From assembly GCA_930367205.1 (NCBI GenBank), contig OV884012.1, forward strand, positions 53,279,239-53,343,238: a stretch of 64,000 nt of DNA. The letters run 5' to 3'. Of the stretch, positions 21,800-33,844 are shown one piece after another (the first letter of the stretch is position 1; each line of letters opens with the position of its first letter). The notes under the pieces are model-generated. The model searched no databases. It was not told where the DNA came from and saw nothing but the letters and a program-made list of their open reading frames with translations. This stretch comes from Acanthosoma haemorrhoidale. Taxonomy: Eukaryota > Arthropoda > Insecta > Hemiptera > Acanthosomatidae. Both the position numbers and the translations under genes were made by a program.

Positions 21800-24700
21800 A
21801 CTGATGGAATTGCCTGCCTTGGGAGTGGAGGGGGGGGGGAGGGTCGCTTGAGGGTAGAGCGTGTATATGTCGCAGGCAGATAGTCAAATCCGTTGTTTAC
21901 TCAAATGACTAGTCACCTGGCCAAAATTAAATGATTTGACCATATAACTAGTCGTTTGCCAATACACTTTTTAAACATCGGCCACTGTTTAGTCAGTTTG
22001 TCTAACAAGTTAAAGACTGTAGTCATTGTATTTTATCCTTTGGTCTGTTTACTGTTTGTTTGTTTATTGATTCTACTTCAGTATCAAAATGGCTTCTCAA
22101 CGTGAACGTTTCCATCTCGAGTAAGAAGCATAATATTCTCAAAAAACCTTTAAACAAAAAAAATTAGTGCCATTGAATCATCAATCGAACTCCATACAGA
22201 CCCGTTTACGACTTTGACCCCTTGCATCTGATGTCCCATGGCGGTGACAAACAGAGGAAGAAATAGAGAAAATAGCCACGATAGTCTTAGCTACATGAAC
22301 AAATAATTTTGTATCTGTAAGAAATGTATAATCATGTATTTTTTACTCATTTTCATATTTGACTAACTGAATACTGTCCTTTAGAAAAATAATGAAGTTC
22401 CTAGACTCTTCATGAAATGCTTAGACACATGATAAAGGCTCTCGCTATATCCTCGATCATTTGAAATTTGAATAAGCCACTACGCATGTATTGGTATAGC
22501 AAAAATTTTGAAAAGACCAGAAAGATATATACATTTATTAACTAATATACTTCTTACGACTGGCGGTTTTGTTGAATTTACTATCACCACCTGATCAGAT
22601 TATCTTCGTGTTTATTATGTTTTGCCTGTTATTGAATCAAAATAGAGTTGCATATTAATTCTTTATACCCTGACAAATAGAAGCTTTGGAAAATAACTTG
22701 ATATTATATCACGAGTATATTCTATAGAATTTACTGCGGAGCACGACAATTGGTATCGATATCGGGAGTACAGTATGCAGGGAGAAGTGGAACTGATGAA
22801 AGTTTGGCTAGACTGCTGAGAGGCGGATTAGACCCTAATAGCATATAAATGACCGAAGGGTATGAGCCTCTATCTACTGCCTCAGCCGACCTCTCCCAGA
22901 ACTAATTTTCTAGTTGACAAAATTCACTCCGGCCCAGCGTAACTATTACCCAGCCTCAGCCTATTGTTCCCAGGATCCCAATCAAAACTCACCAGCTTCT
23001 ATGCAAATAGGCGCAGTTCGCCTATAGTATGCTCCTGTAGCGTCTAACAATGCTTGCCATACCATAGCGTACTATAATACAAAGAGTCTCAATATCGCAC
23101 ATCCTAATAAGCAAGTAATTTTCTATAAGGGGAAAATACTATTAAATATATAAAATACTAATATTAAAAATGAGACAAAAAAGTATTCGTCAGGAAAGCT
23201 TGCTGTCTCCTGTACGAACCAGAGCCTAAACATTTTTAACTAATTAACAATGGAGTAAAATGGAAAAAAAATTACTAAAAAATACAACTTCCTAATGTCT
23301 TTTATTTCTTATCATCTCTTTTATAGTGAGATTCGGCAGATACAGAAAAAAATCGAAAAAAAAAGTGGTGGCCTACTCTAACATGTGACTGCTAAGTAAA
23401 ATTAATATATTAATAAGAATATGTTAAGAGACAGAGATTGTAAAAGTGGGGCAAGTGCCGACTCGAAGTCGACAAGCAATAAACCTCGCTTGTAAAAATA
23501 GCCAGCTTTATAAGGGTGCATCTAGTTCTTAGAAAGTGTTTTGAGCCACTTCTTAACGTCTTTACAGTTTGGAGGTGTGAAAAGCACGTCACCAGCTTAG
23601 TTGAAAAGAGCAGAAAGTCATATTTCTTAATGCATATAGGTCATATTATCCTTTCTTTTTAAGGGAGATAGACTTGGCCCAGAGTATGGTATAAGCGTGG
23701 GGACGAAGCACAGGGACTTCGTTTTGGGCATCTGTCCGGAGTGGATCACACCTCCTTAACCGCATCTTGGGCTTTCCTGTGACGAAACGTTGAGGTCTTG
23801 ATCTGGACTTCCCATCTTGAAACCATCATTGATCACCACATTAATTCATTAAAGTAAATTACTTTGGGTTTAGATTCCAATCGGGACGATAGAAAATTAA
23901 TTGAGTATTTTTGAGAAATGTATAATTTGGTTTGACTTCACGCTAATGTAGTATGCTCAGTATTTGATACAGGAATCAAATCTGGTAGTAGTTAATTATT
24001 AATGTGGCATCCCTGTAAATAAAATATTCTATTTATCCAACTCGAGAGCCCCTCGCCTCACACCTGGAATGGAAAGCTACATAGCATAGCTAGCTTTTTT
24101 CAGATACATTGCATGTTATCATAAGATTACGTTTATTATTTAAATATTGGAAATAAATTGTTTTGAAATTTGAAGCTAAATAAACTAAAAACGTACCTTA
24201 ACTTATTGACAGTCACGTCATTGTTCCACCGGATGAGTCAAGGAGTCTTGCAGTTCCAATCGGGGGCATTGTCTAGGACGAAGGATGAGGGTCATTTTCT
24301 CTTAAGGCTCATTTACACTTGTTATAGAAGAATCATGAAAGCTGATAAATAAGTGTAGATTGCCTTTCAATGTTATTTCATCCAAAGTTCATCAAAGATG
24401 AACGATGAACGAAGTTGATCACCTAACAAGATTTGACGAAAGAGTCATTCTTCAAACCGTCGATTCATCCAGAATGAATATGTGAGAACATAAAACATGA
24501 GAATATGTGTGTTGCCAATCGATGAAAACTACAGTGTTTGAGGTCACTTTCCAAGACCACCTCCACTTCCCCGATTTCGGACAGGATACCGTTGGTGTTG
24601 AAATAAACGATTTGTAAGCATTAGTTAATGTAATTTGATTAGTTGTAGTATGGTAATGTCAAGATTTTATTATTTCCTAATAGCTAAAGACAGCTTTAAG

Positions 24701-24890
24701 GGAAATAAAGAGTTTAAATTAGTTTATAGTTAATTTAACAAGATAACACCATAAGAGCACAAATAATTTAACATACAATCCAAACCCCAACTTTTTGTAA
24801 AACAATTTCTGGACTTCATTCTATTTTGATTGGCTACAGTGAAATCTATTAAAAAATCTTTATTAGAAAATTACAATTTGTTTATACCTT
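21800..24890. other. Intergenic block
   Basis: No supportable gene. A short G-rich stretch at 21806-21850 is a possible reverse copy of the CTCCCAAGGCAATTCC repeat. Frames at 23410-23592 and 24170-24352 are short and unrecognised. Mildly GC-richer DNA at 22740-23060 and 23640-23830 has no coding signal. Confidence 0.5.
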
Positions 24891-24895
24891 ATTAA

Positions 24896-25020
24896 TTGAG
24901 ATGTAAGAATTCAATCATACCTATGAATAATTCCATTCATACAGTATATACATACAAATTCTGCCCAGGAGCCCCACTCCCAAGGCAATTCCCTCAGCAA
25001 GCTGATGGGGCGCAGTAAAA
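24896..25020 (+). repeat. Short dispersed repeat (CTCCCAAGGCAATTCCC type)
   Basis: GATGTAAGAATTCAATCATAC, CCATTCATACAGTATATACA, CTGCCCAGGAGCC and CTCCCAAGGCAATTCCCTC occur in order; all blocks recur at 29372-29470 and partly at 14326 and 16365, always on the plus strand. No coding content. Confidence 0.5.
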
Positions 25021-25029
25021 TCTAAAATA

Positions 25030-28000
25030 AACGCTTGTAAACGTATTTTATTATTTAATTGTAAGCAATTCATAAACGAAAGTCAATATTTAAGTTTATC
25101 TGAGTTTCAATCCAAGGTAAGGGTTTTGTTGAGAGAAACCTCAGTGTTGAAGAAGCTCCTAAAAAGAAAATGGAACCTTCAGCGTAATATTAAAGAATGA
25201 AAAACAAGATTTGAGATATAACATGCATTTGATCAATCACTGAGTATTTATTTGTTGAAATGCGTCTATCTATTATTGGAAATAATAAAATAAGCAGTGT
25301 TTATCGCGAGAAAAGTAGAGAAAGAATCATGCTTTGTGTAGAGTTGTCAGGGTGGATATAAATTAATAAAGTTCCATTGGAAAGCTAAGATAAAACTTGT
25401 TTATACAATAAAGTTGGGACGAGGGTATCTAATCAGGGCAAGTTATAGAAGTGGTCGCTGTTAGGGTAAACACATAACTTTTTATGACGTAGGGTTACAT
25501 TTGGTTCCAAGCACTTATCTCATCCAGTCTACATGTCACACCGCAGCCCGCAGTAACACATTCCAGAGCTGTTTCTAGTTTCTTCCAGTTATCATTTCGT
25601 AACGATTATTTATCATTAGCTTAGCTACACACTGAAAACAAAGCGAGAGAGAGGTATGGTACAAAGTACCCTCAAGAACAAACATTTTCATAAGATAAAA
25701 TGAGATCTTCAACATATCAGTCAAGAATAAAATGAAATGAAATAAAAAGTCTAAAAATCCAAATAAAAGGCACATATTCACATTAAGACACAAAAACTAA
25801 TTGAAGAAAATGAAACCAGTATACCTTAGAAAAATAAAAGTAAAATATCACACACACGCTCCGGGTAATTCACAATTGGGTAGTTACACATAAATATGTA
25901 AATACATACATACCTGGCTTTACACAATAAAATAATAAATGTATTCTAAGTAGATATGTATCACTACCAATTAGTAACCTACATTATATAATTCTGAATG
26001 TTTTAAAAATTCTTCTAAACACTCTTTCATTAGTTAATACCATATGCAACTACTTATTTGTTTGTGATTACAACTAAGCAATCTTGATTTGAGCACATTT
26101 TGGAAGGGGCGTGGTGAATGGAGGGGGAAGGTATTTCCAGAAGGATATATATTTTTTTTTTTAAAGCTTTATTTGATTACAATTAAAAACCGGTCTGGGA
26201 GGGCATTAGACAGGTAACTGTGGTAAAAGGTAGCACCATATTTACAAATTTACATTTATTCTTTATTTTCAAACCATATTTACAACATACATTCATTCTG
26301 GAACTGGGGGGAGTAAACTACTACAGAACTCCCAGTGTCTAATTACCAGGACGATATTAACGAAGAAGTTGTGAAGCATTGAAGTTCAATGACGATGAAT
26401 TGTCGGAAGCTGGTTTGGAGTAAATGAAAAAAAAAAAAAAAAAAAAAGCTAGTAAGGATTGTACAAAGTAGATTTAAGGAAAATTTTTTATTTTATTTTG
26501 TTTTCTTTGGAAGTTTCGTGTTTATTTTGGAAAATAAAAAACGAAAACAGTATTACTCAAGGTGCGCTGACCGGTGCAACAATCCCATTGCACCGGAATA
26601 CGCGCACCACAGGCTACGTAACCCCATGAGCTCGCTTCACGGGCTTGTGTTAAATATGGAGAAGAGGTAAAAAGGTTTTTGGTTGAAAGTAACGAATTTG
26701 AAAGGAAGGAACTCCTACATATATTAATTAAAATATCCCTTCTTCATTTTATCAATAACACATGAAATTTCACTTTGAAACAATTTATTTTAAAACTGTT
26801 TAAAGATTTAATATTTTTTAAACTTTCAATAAATGATTACTACGGTTGCGAGACCTCGGCCAATGAAGGGCCAGGTGACTAATTGTTGTATGTATAAATC
26901 TATTATGCATCAAACCCCACAAATACATCTTTAGCCTAAAACTTCTCTGCCTTTTTCATTATCTGCAAAATCAGAGATTGCGATGAAGTAATAATGAGCT
27001 GAATCCAATGAAAACCAATGGATTACTATTTTGGCTTAGCATTGGAAATATAATGGATCTAGCTGAGAAGGCTTTCGTAGGTAGCTGCGGCATTGGACGG
27101 CAGACGGCAGAAAGAAGACTGGGGCTGTAAAATGTATTAAGCCGCCTGAGGCGGTTCCCCTCCCAGCAGTTTTGGTGGCACAGGAGCCATATATGTATAA
27201 GAAATGGAAAGAACGGAGCGTGGATTTCTTCTGTAAGGATAAGCGGAGAGTTATGGTGAGGAAAAAATCCACCAGAGGCCGGGAATGCCAACTGCTCTCT
27301 GTAATAGCTTCGAGTCGTTGGCAAAAACTAGCCGCTGGTTGTGTTGGCGGCAATGTCTTCATCACCGCTTTTGCGTCTTCATCCCAACCTTCATCTCATG
27401 TCAATTTTTTTTTTCTTAATCTTCCCCAGCTTCTTATACATTCATTAATTGATTTAAGGTCGGTTTTGCCATGTTGGCATTAACAACCTTAAGTTGACAA
27501 AATATTCACCTGGAGGCTCATCGTAATTGGAGAATTTTATATTTCGTTTCACGATTAAATTACCATATAATCTAACTTTTCCTTGAGCACATTATTTCTG
27601 GAGGCCTTTTTCAAGTTCATCCTAAAATTACGATAGTTAGAAAAACGTAGAGCATATCTAAAACCTAATTAATATTAACAATTAAAAAAAAAAATTTGTT
27701 TATCGGCAATAGTTCTGACAAGAACATGAGGAGTCAATTGACCTATAAAACCTTGAGAAGTTCTTTTTATGTACCTGACGCTGTTTTATTTAGACAGCAA
27801 ATATTAGACAGTCGGCGATCTGTAGGACTTGGTCCCTTTGCGGATGGTGCATAAAAACCGTAAGCAAACCATTATCTTGATACCGAGCAACAGTAGACTA
27901 ACTGTTATTCCAACTGATATATTGTTATTAAAGACTACTTTTGGAATAGTATGGTAGGTCTATTGTAGCGATATGTGAATATACGCAATAATAGGTTGAC

Positions 28001-29365
28001 TGCCAATAATGTTTTGCATTCAATATTTGGAGGAAAACTCCGCCTGCGGCGAGGGGTAGAGGGGTCAACAGTACCAACGTCACTATCATGAACAACAATT
28101 TTACCATAGACTAATCCACGCATAAAACTAACTATATTTTAATTTTGTTTCCTGAACAGTACTCGCACCCTACTGCATCGTCGTGAGGCCCAGTAACACA
28201 AAACAACTTTTATTATTAATAGCCATTTTATTTCAATTATGGAGTAATTCTACATGTATGTTCTAAATCTATATGTAAAACAAAATGTAATGGGCATTTA
28301 AGGGATGATGTTACATCATAACAGGGTTAATAGGAGTACGATCAGGTTAAACTGTATTAGCTCTGAGAATCTTGAAGCTCAAGTAGGCTGGCATCTTGAG
28401 TGGGTAGGAACCCTTTGTCCGGTAACACGGGCAATTAGGAGTCTTGTTGCGGTATCGAGATAGAATATCAGTGGTAGCTTATCACGTACGGAGTTTGGCC
28501 AGGAATACACTAGATTTTGATAAAAAAAATGTTTGTCTTGTCCTACAAATAATAAATGGAACAAGGGAAGTGGTTAAAGGTTAATACTTATAATTAAATA
28601 AATAATAATTATTAGGTGAAATGTTTTGTTGTCTTTCAGAAATGCGGTGATTTTATTAAAAAACTAAGTCTTTATATTGAAACCTACCTCATTTTTTGCC
28701 ATTTCTCTTTTTAATTTATTTGATCAATTTAACTTAACTAATTTTGCAGGTCCGTCATGAGATCTTTAATTCAAATTGTTTTATGTCTTTGACATAGGAA
28801 TTTATCCCGATTGAATCGCCCGATCTCAAGGCTAATGTTGTAGTTATTAATAAATTGAGAAACTAGGAATTGTAAAATATATTCAAATAAAATGGTTATA
28901 ACAAATAATTATAATTAACATAGAGTACTGACAAAAAGTATAAAAAAATATTCAATTCCTTTTTAAATTAAGATAGTTACTACCAATTACAAACATTAAT
29001 TTGAGCTCAATTTCTTTTAATGGATCCATAATAAGAAACAATATTAATATCACCCAATCGATGATCTTCCTGTAATCCAATCAACGTTACTTTCTGCTGT
29101 TGGTTCTTCTCCTCTCTTCCTGTATGGTAACCGCCAATTCGGGAGCTTGCTAACTGCGTTTCTCTCGACAGTTGTGCTAAGACTGGTTTCCCGCTCATCC
29201 CCACTCCTAGGAGTATAAGGGAAAAAATGGGCCTTACCATATGTGAGGGTCATGATCTTCATTCTCAAATATCATGAATGTTACAATATATGAATATATT
29301 TAATAAAGATTGTACATACCCTTTTAGAATAAAGATATTTATCTGAAAAATTGCTTGAACACTAA
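25030..29365. other. Intergenic block
   Basis: No supportable gene. An A21 run (26427-26447) after a mixed-composition segment could be a retroposon tail. The 27040-27380 segment is GC-richer and has open frames in three registers, none with a recognisable product. Several other short frames (25575, 27935, 28379, 29007) look like chance. Confidence 0.45.
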
Positions 29366-29371
29366 TTAATT

Positions 29372-29470
29372 GGTATGTAAGAACTCATTCATACCAATAT
29401 TCATGTAGTATCACATAAAATTTGAGGAACTTCCCCCTCCCAAGACAATTCCCCCAGAATGGTAGTGGAA
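29372..29470 (+). repeat. Short dispersed repeat (CTCCCAAGACAATTCCC type)
   Basis: ATGTAAGAACTCATTCATACC and CCTCCCAAGACAATTCCCCC align with 24896-25020. Confidence 0.5.
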
Positions 29471-29529
29471 ATTCATTTCTTATTTGTCTTAGTAACTATC
29501 ACTTTTCTAGTAGAAGATTCTAGTTAAGT

Positions 29530-30370
29530 AATCTTTATAACTGACCCAACCGTGTGTTTACTTCCTGTCTCTTGAAGATTCCAAGTCTTTTGTCTAGATG
29601 AAAACTAGGGTATCAGACAGTATTGCACAAGGTGGAAGGATGAACAGGATCATCGTCGGCGAGTAAAAGTGGCTTTAAAGCATTTGCCTTCTTTGACTTT
29701 GATGAGTCATTGGTTGCACCAGTTCTCTATCTCTGCGAGGTGATTTTAAAGGTTGTTAAGGTTACAGGATAAGACGAGAGGTTTGCTGGATAGTCATCGA
29801 AGGTTCCAAGGAAAGTGCTAGGAGTAACAGGATTACACCGGATCGAATGTGATAGTAATTAGAATATTCACCACAATCGTTCGAAAGAACGGGTTAGCTC
29901 CACGATTTTTTTTAAACTTGTAAGGAAATCCACATGCAGTACCCCATCGAAAGCCTGGGCTACGTCTAGAAAACCCCCAGTGCAATTGTGTGAGCAGTAG
30001 TTCAGTGCAAGTGTAACCTTGTTGAGTGGCGTCGAGCTGAAGCCATATTGAAGAGTGTGGAGTATTTTTAGTTTTTTCTCAATTCTAATATATTTAAATA
30101 GAATTCTTTCAAAAACTGATGAGAAGATCCGGAGTAGGCTGCTTGCTAGTAAGATGAGGTATTATTAGGTGAATTACTAGGTTTTTTAAAAAGGATAATA
30201 ATGGAATATTCCAAAAAATGTTGGTAGTAGGTGGTTCAAAGCACTCAATCGAATATCCACGAGTAGGTCAGGAAAACTATTGCTTTGGAATCGTCAACGG
30301 AACTGAGCAGTGAGAATCGTACTCAGGGGATTTATGGAGAGGTAGGATACTTAAAATGTATTTATCCGCA
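29530..30370 (-). mobile_element. Decayed Jockey-like RT region
   Basis: On the minus strand, from about 30190 downward, the translation gives KPSNSPNNTSSY, IFSSVFERILFKYI, LHTLQYGFSS and GFLDVAQAFDGVLH. These are RT blocks 0-2 including the first catalytic Asp (LDVAQAFD). It resumes near 29790 with a decayed FADD-like TFDDYPA and near 29730 with EIENWCNQ and IKV-EGKC, which match WCNQW and IKVNEPKC of the 46462-47396 copy. The catalytic core has an internal deletion and several stops. It belongs to the same family and is dead. Confidence 0.7.
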
Positions 30371-30608
30371 GAGGGACTTAAAAATTCTACAATAATCGTA
30401 ACCATTAAAAAAACTTGTCAACTTTTTTGGTAAATTGTATATTTCATTAACCAACTAAAATGTATAAATAGTTCATATTAATAAAAAAAATCAATATAAA
30501 TTGTTATTGTTAACATTTGTAATTACTTACAATAATTAGATGTTCAGATATGGATTGGTTATTGATTTGTCTGATTAATTGTGACAAAAAAATGTTTTAA
30601 AAGAATGA

Positions 30609-30905
30609 TGTCGTGCCGCCACGAAGGGGTTTAGTTGATGGTGGATAAAGTGAGTATATGCCCTTGAAAACTGTTGGGTGACGGGTTTCATTATTAAACT
30701 ATCTGACTCCATTTCTTAGGAGTGTGTGCCCGGACAGAGCACTGTGTTCAGGAGAAAATTACAGGCTAGATTTTATATAAGTTACGTGTCCTTGGAATAA
30801 CCACGAGTTCACACTCAGTATCTGAGGTTGGACGAAAACCGTCCGGATCCCAAAGATGAGTGTGAATCAGGGGGAACAGTCGTATAATTAGGGCACCAGA
30901 GCTCG
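30609..30905 (-). mobile_element. LTR fragment of the TGTAGYGACCC family
   Basis: Read on the minus strand, 30860-30700 matches the block TTTGGGATCCGGACGG, GGTTATTCCAAGG, TCCTGAACACAGTG and ATGGAGTCAGAT of the solo LTRs. It ends at 30609 in GGCACGACA. The ATG at 30712 opens a frame that stays open to that end. A 5' boundary was not found, so this is a partial copy. Confidence 0.65.
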
Positions 30906-30909
30906 TCGT

Positions 30910-33750
30910 CTGCGTGGAAGGGGTCCCTTAGTAGGATATGCTACTTTAGCTGGCTAGTCCAGGGAACTCCAGTGGATTGGCTGTGGAGGCTTACAGCGAA
31001 GAGACAAAACTAGCTGGTTCGAAATATAAGTACACATTATATGAATATAAGTGAAAAGTTACATTAGTAGCTAAGGTGATGCATGAAATGCTTTTTCAGT
31101 ATATTATAAAAATATAGCCTATTAGGAAATAAGAGCCAATGTTTATCATTTATGTCCCTCGGCCCATTAGAATGTGCGTAGTATTTTCCTGCAAGTATAT
31201 TATTACATGAACCCCTCTTGTCTACCCTTATTTGATTTTTCTAAAAATAAATTTTTTGATTGTAATTAACTTTTGTTAATTACATTACTAATAAACTTGG
31301 TCGTAATAAGTTAAATAAAGTTGGTTTTGTAGCTGCTGCCATATGATGTGAGAATTGGACATAGCATTAAGTGGCTTGATACTGTCGTCATTCTTCGCTG
31401 TACCTGCTTCAAACCTTTGCACCGAAGACCATCATAAATGCAACTTTTTAGAATTCTAATTGACTGACTCTGCCCTGAAACATAACTCACTTCCTCATGA
31501 TTTCACTGTTCTGAAACTATTTCACCTCACACAATTTCACATTCAACGAACGAATTGAATATTTTATATAATTAACATAATGGATAAATTAAGATTTTTA
31601 TTAAGGGATGGTTTTAATTATTCCTCGACTGTTTTATATTTACAATTCAATTTTCAAAGATACCATACCATAATAATCTATATATATGTAATAGACGACA
31701 AGACTTTTGTAGACCACATTTTTTAATTGTGACTACTCCTTCATCCTTTTTAGCCATAAATATATCGTAGAAGGGAAAACAATAACAAATCGTATTAATT
31801 TAAGTTATTTGGAAATTTGTGACAACGTGGGTGAGCGCTCGGTTTCGAGCTATTATATATAACAAAATTTAATTACCGAGGATTTTGCTTCTGGACGCAA
31901 AGATATTTTGAGAACCCCTATGGTTAAGGACCAGTAAAAAGGTCGTCCGACCACCTGTAGATAGCAAAGAGCTATCTGACTCGTCATAAAACGGTAATGC
32001 AAGGTGATGGGCCTTGTAAGGCACCTTTAGGCTGGCCTCGTTCCAGCGCCTTTTCAAGAAGCTTTGTCATTAACTCATTCTATCTGTACTCCATTTCATC
32101 ACCTCTTCTACATTGCTTGTGGGGACTACTAAAACACTATTTTTTCAATATTTATTAATTTCTTATGAAGAAAAAAAATTACAAGATATAAATGAGCAAC
32201 AGGTAAAAAACTAATCAGTAATATTTCCGTCTGCCTGCAAAAAGGACTTTATTTTAGATACGACCACGTTAATTTTGTCATAGTTAACACGAAAATAGTC
32301 CATACGTCTACCGGGGGAGATTATGGCAAGAGAGCATTTTCGAAATTAGAAACACAACTACATATAATAAAGTCGTGTGCGTGGTGGCCACCAGATCGTG
32401 TTTGGACCCCATTACTTATTTCGCATGGCTGCGTTAGTCGTTTGCCGATTCGCCTGATGAAGCATTCGCTGACCTGTTAGGAAAATTCCCCTCTCGAAAT
32501 GCCCCATCTCTTAAAATTTCATTAAAGCCACTCCAGGCCGCTAATTTGAGAAATAGACTCAACCTTAATGGTGTGGCGTTATCCGACCAAGATATTTTTT
32601 TTTTTTTCTTTGGCCTTCTTTCCCAAATGAAGGGATGGTTTGTCTAGAAAGAGAGGCATTATTCAAAATGCTCCCAAAACTAAATCTTGCCTAAAACGTG
32701 CCTTATTGGAGTAATGGCTGAATTTATAACAACTGAAAAATTATGCTTCGGATGAGTTCTTATCCTTTCTAAGTCCAAAAATAGGGGGAGGAGTCAGACC
32801 AAGTGAAAAATGAAGTTAAAATGATTTTTTTTTTCCTCAAATGATCATTATTTCTAAAATATAAATCATGGTAAAATATAGCCCATTAAGAAATCAGAGC
32901 CAATGTCCATTATTCATGTCCCTCGGATCATTAGAATGAGTATTTTCCTGCAGGTATATGTGTAATGGATGACAAGAATTTTGCGGAAATCCTTTCTCAA
33001 TTCTGACTGCTCCTTCATCCTTCATACTTCTTCATCTAAAATAGGATGAAAAACATCGATTGAAAAACACAACAGTGAAAGTCAATAAAAATTCACAAAA
33101 AAAAATTATACTAAGTTTGGTTTTATAGAATTTACTCGAGCTTAAGCTCTATGACAAAATTTGGGATCTATGGAGGTCGTAGGGTACTTTTTTCTAATAT
33201 TTAATATTCTGATAATCAATTTTGAATTGCTTTTTTCCAATTTTCAATTTTTTCTCTATTAAATAAATTTTTTCGATAGACGAGGGTTCAGCAAAACAAA
33301 TTTTGGAAAAAGCTGTGGATTTCTACAATGTCGATTATAAATTAGTTAGTTATTATAAAGTGAAAAGAAAATAATTAGAATATTATTTATTTATATTACT
33401 TACTAAATACTAATCCACAGAAAATAAAGACATGAGACAAAATAAATATTCAAAAATAGCCTGAAACCTGATATTCATAAAATAACTGCTCTTAGCCAAA
33501 CCTGAAGGCTGAGACTCTACTTTCATTCACGTGCCGTTTTATACATCGTCTTACCATATTCTCAATATCAGTGCTGTAAATCTTAAAATTTTGAAAAATA
33601 TTTTTGAAATATTAATTAATTTAATAATATTAAAATATTAGCTTAATGCATTCCTAGCTGGATTTTATAATTTGTTGAAAAACCAATTTCGAGAGATCAA
33701 GCTGGTTTAACAATTAAGATGAAGTATTTCTGGTCAAAAATACCGAATAT
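30910..33750. other. Intergenic block
   Basis: No supportable gene. A near repeat within the block joins 31110-31200 (AGCCTATTAGGAAATAAGAGCC) and 32878-32955 (AGCCCATTAAGAAATCAGAGCC, then ATGTCCCTCGG), so a diverged local duplication is present. A T run lies at about 32596. Confidence 0.5.
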
Positions 33751-33756
33751 GATCTT

Positions 33757-33838
33757 CCTATTTTGTCTTCCCACAAGTTCTTTATTTCTTATTCACAAAT
33801 GCTTTCATCAGCCTTCACTCCCATTCTCAAGAGGTCAG
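33757..33838 (+). repeat. Third copy of the 18966-19141 inverted-repeat arm
   Basis: CCTATTTTGTCTTCC, ACAAGTTCTTTATTTC, TTATTCACAA and TTCTCAAG match the arms at 18966-19030 and 19078-19141. It stands alone here, without a partner arm nearby. Confidence 0.55.
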
Positions 33839-33844
33839 AATGTT

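Noticed and set aside
27036..27483. Several 100+ codon frames on both strands
   Set aside because: Open in three registers over the same GC-richer segment, none with recognisable products; likely composition effect or an unknown repeat.
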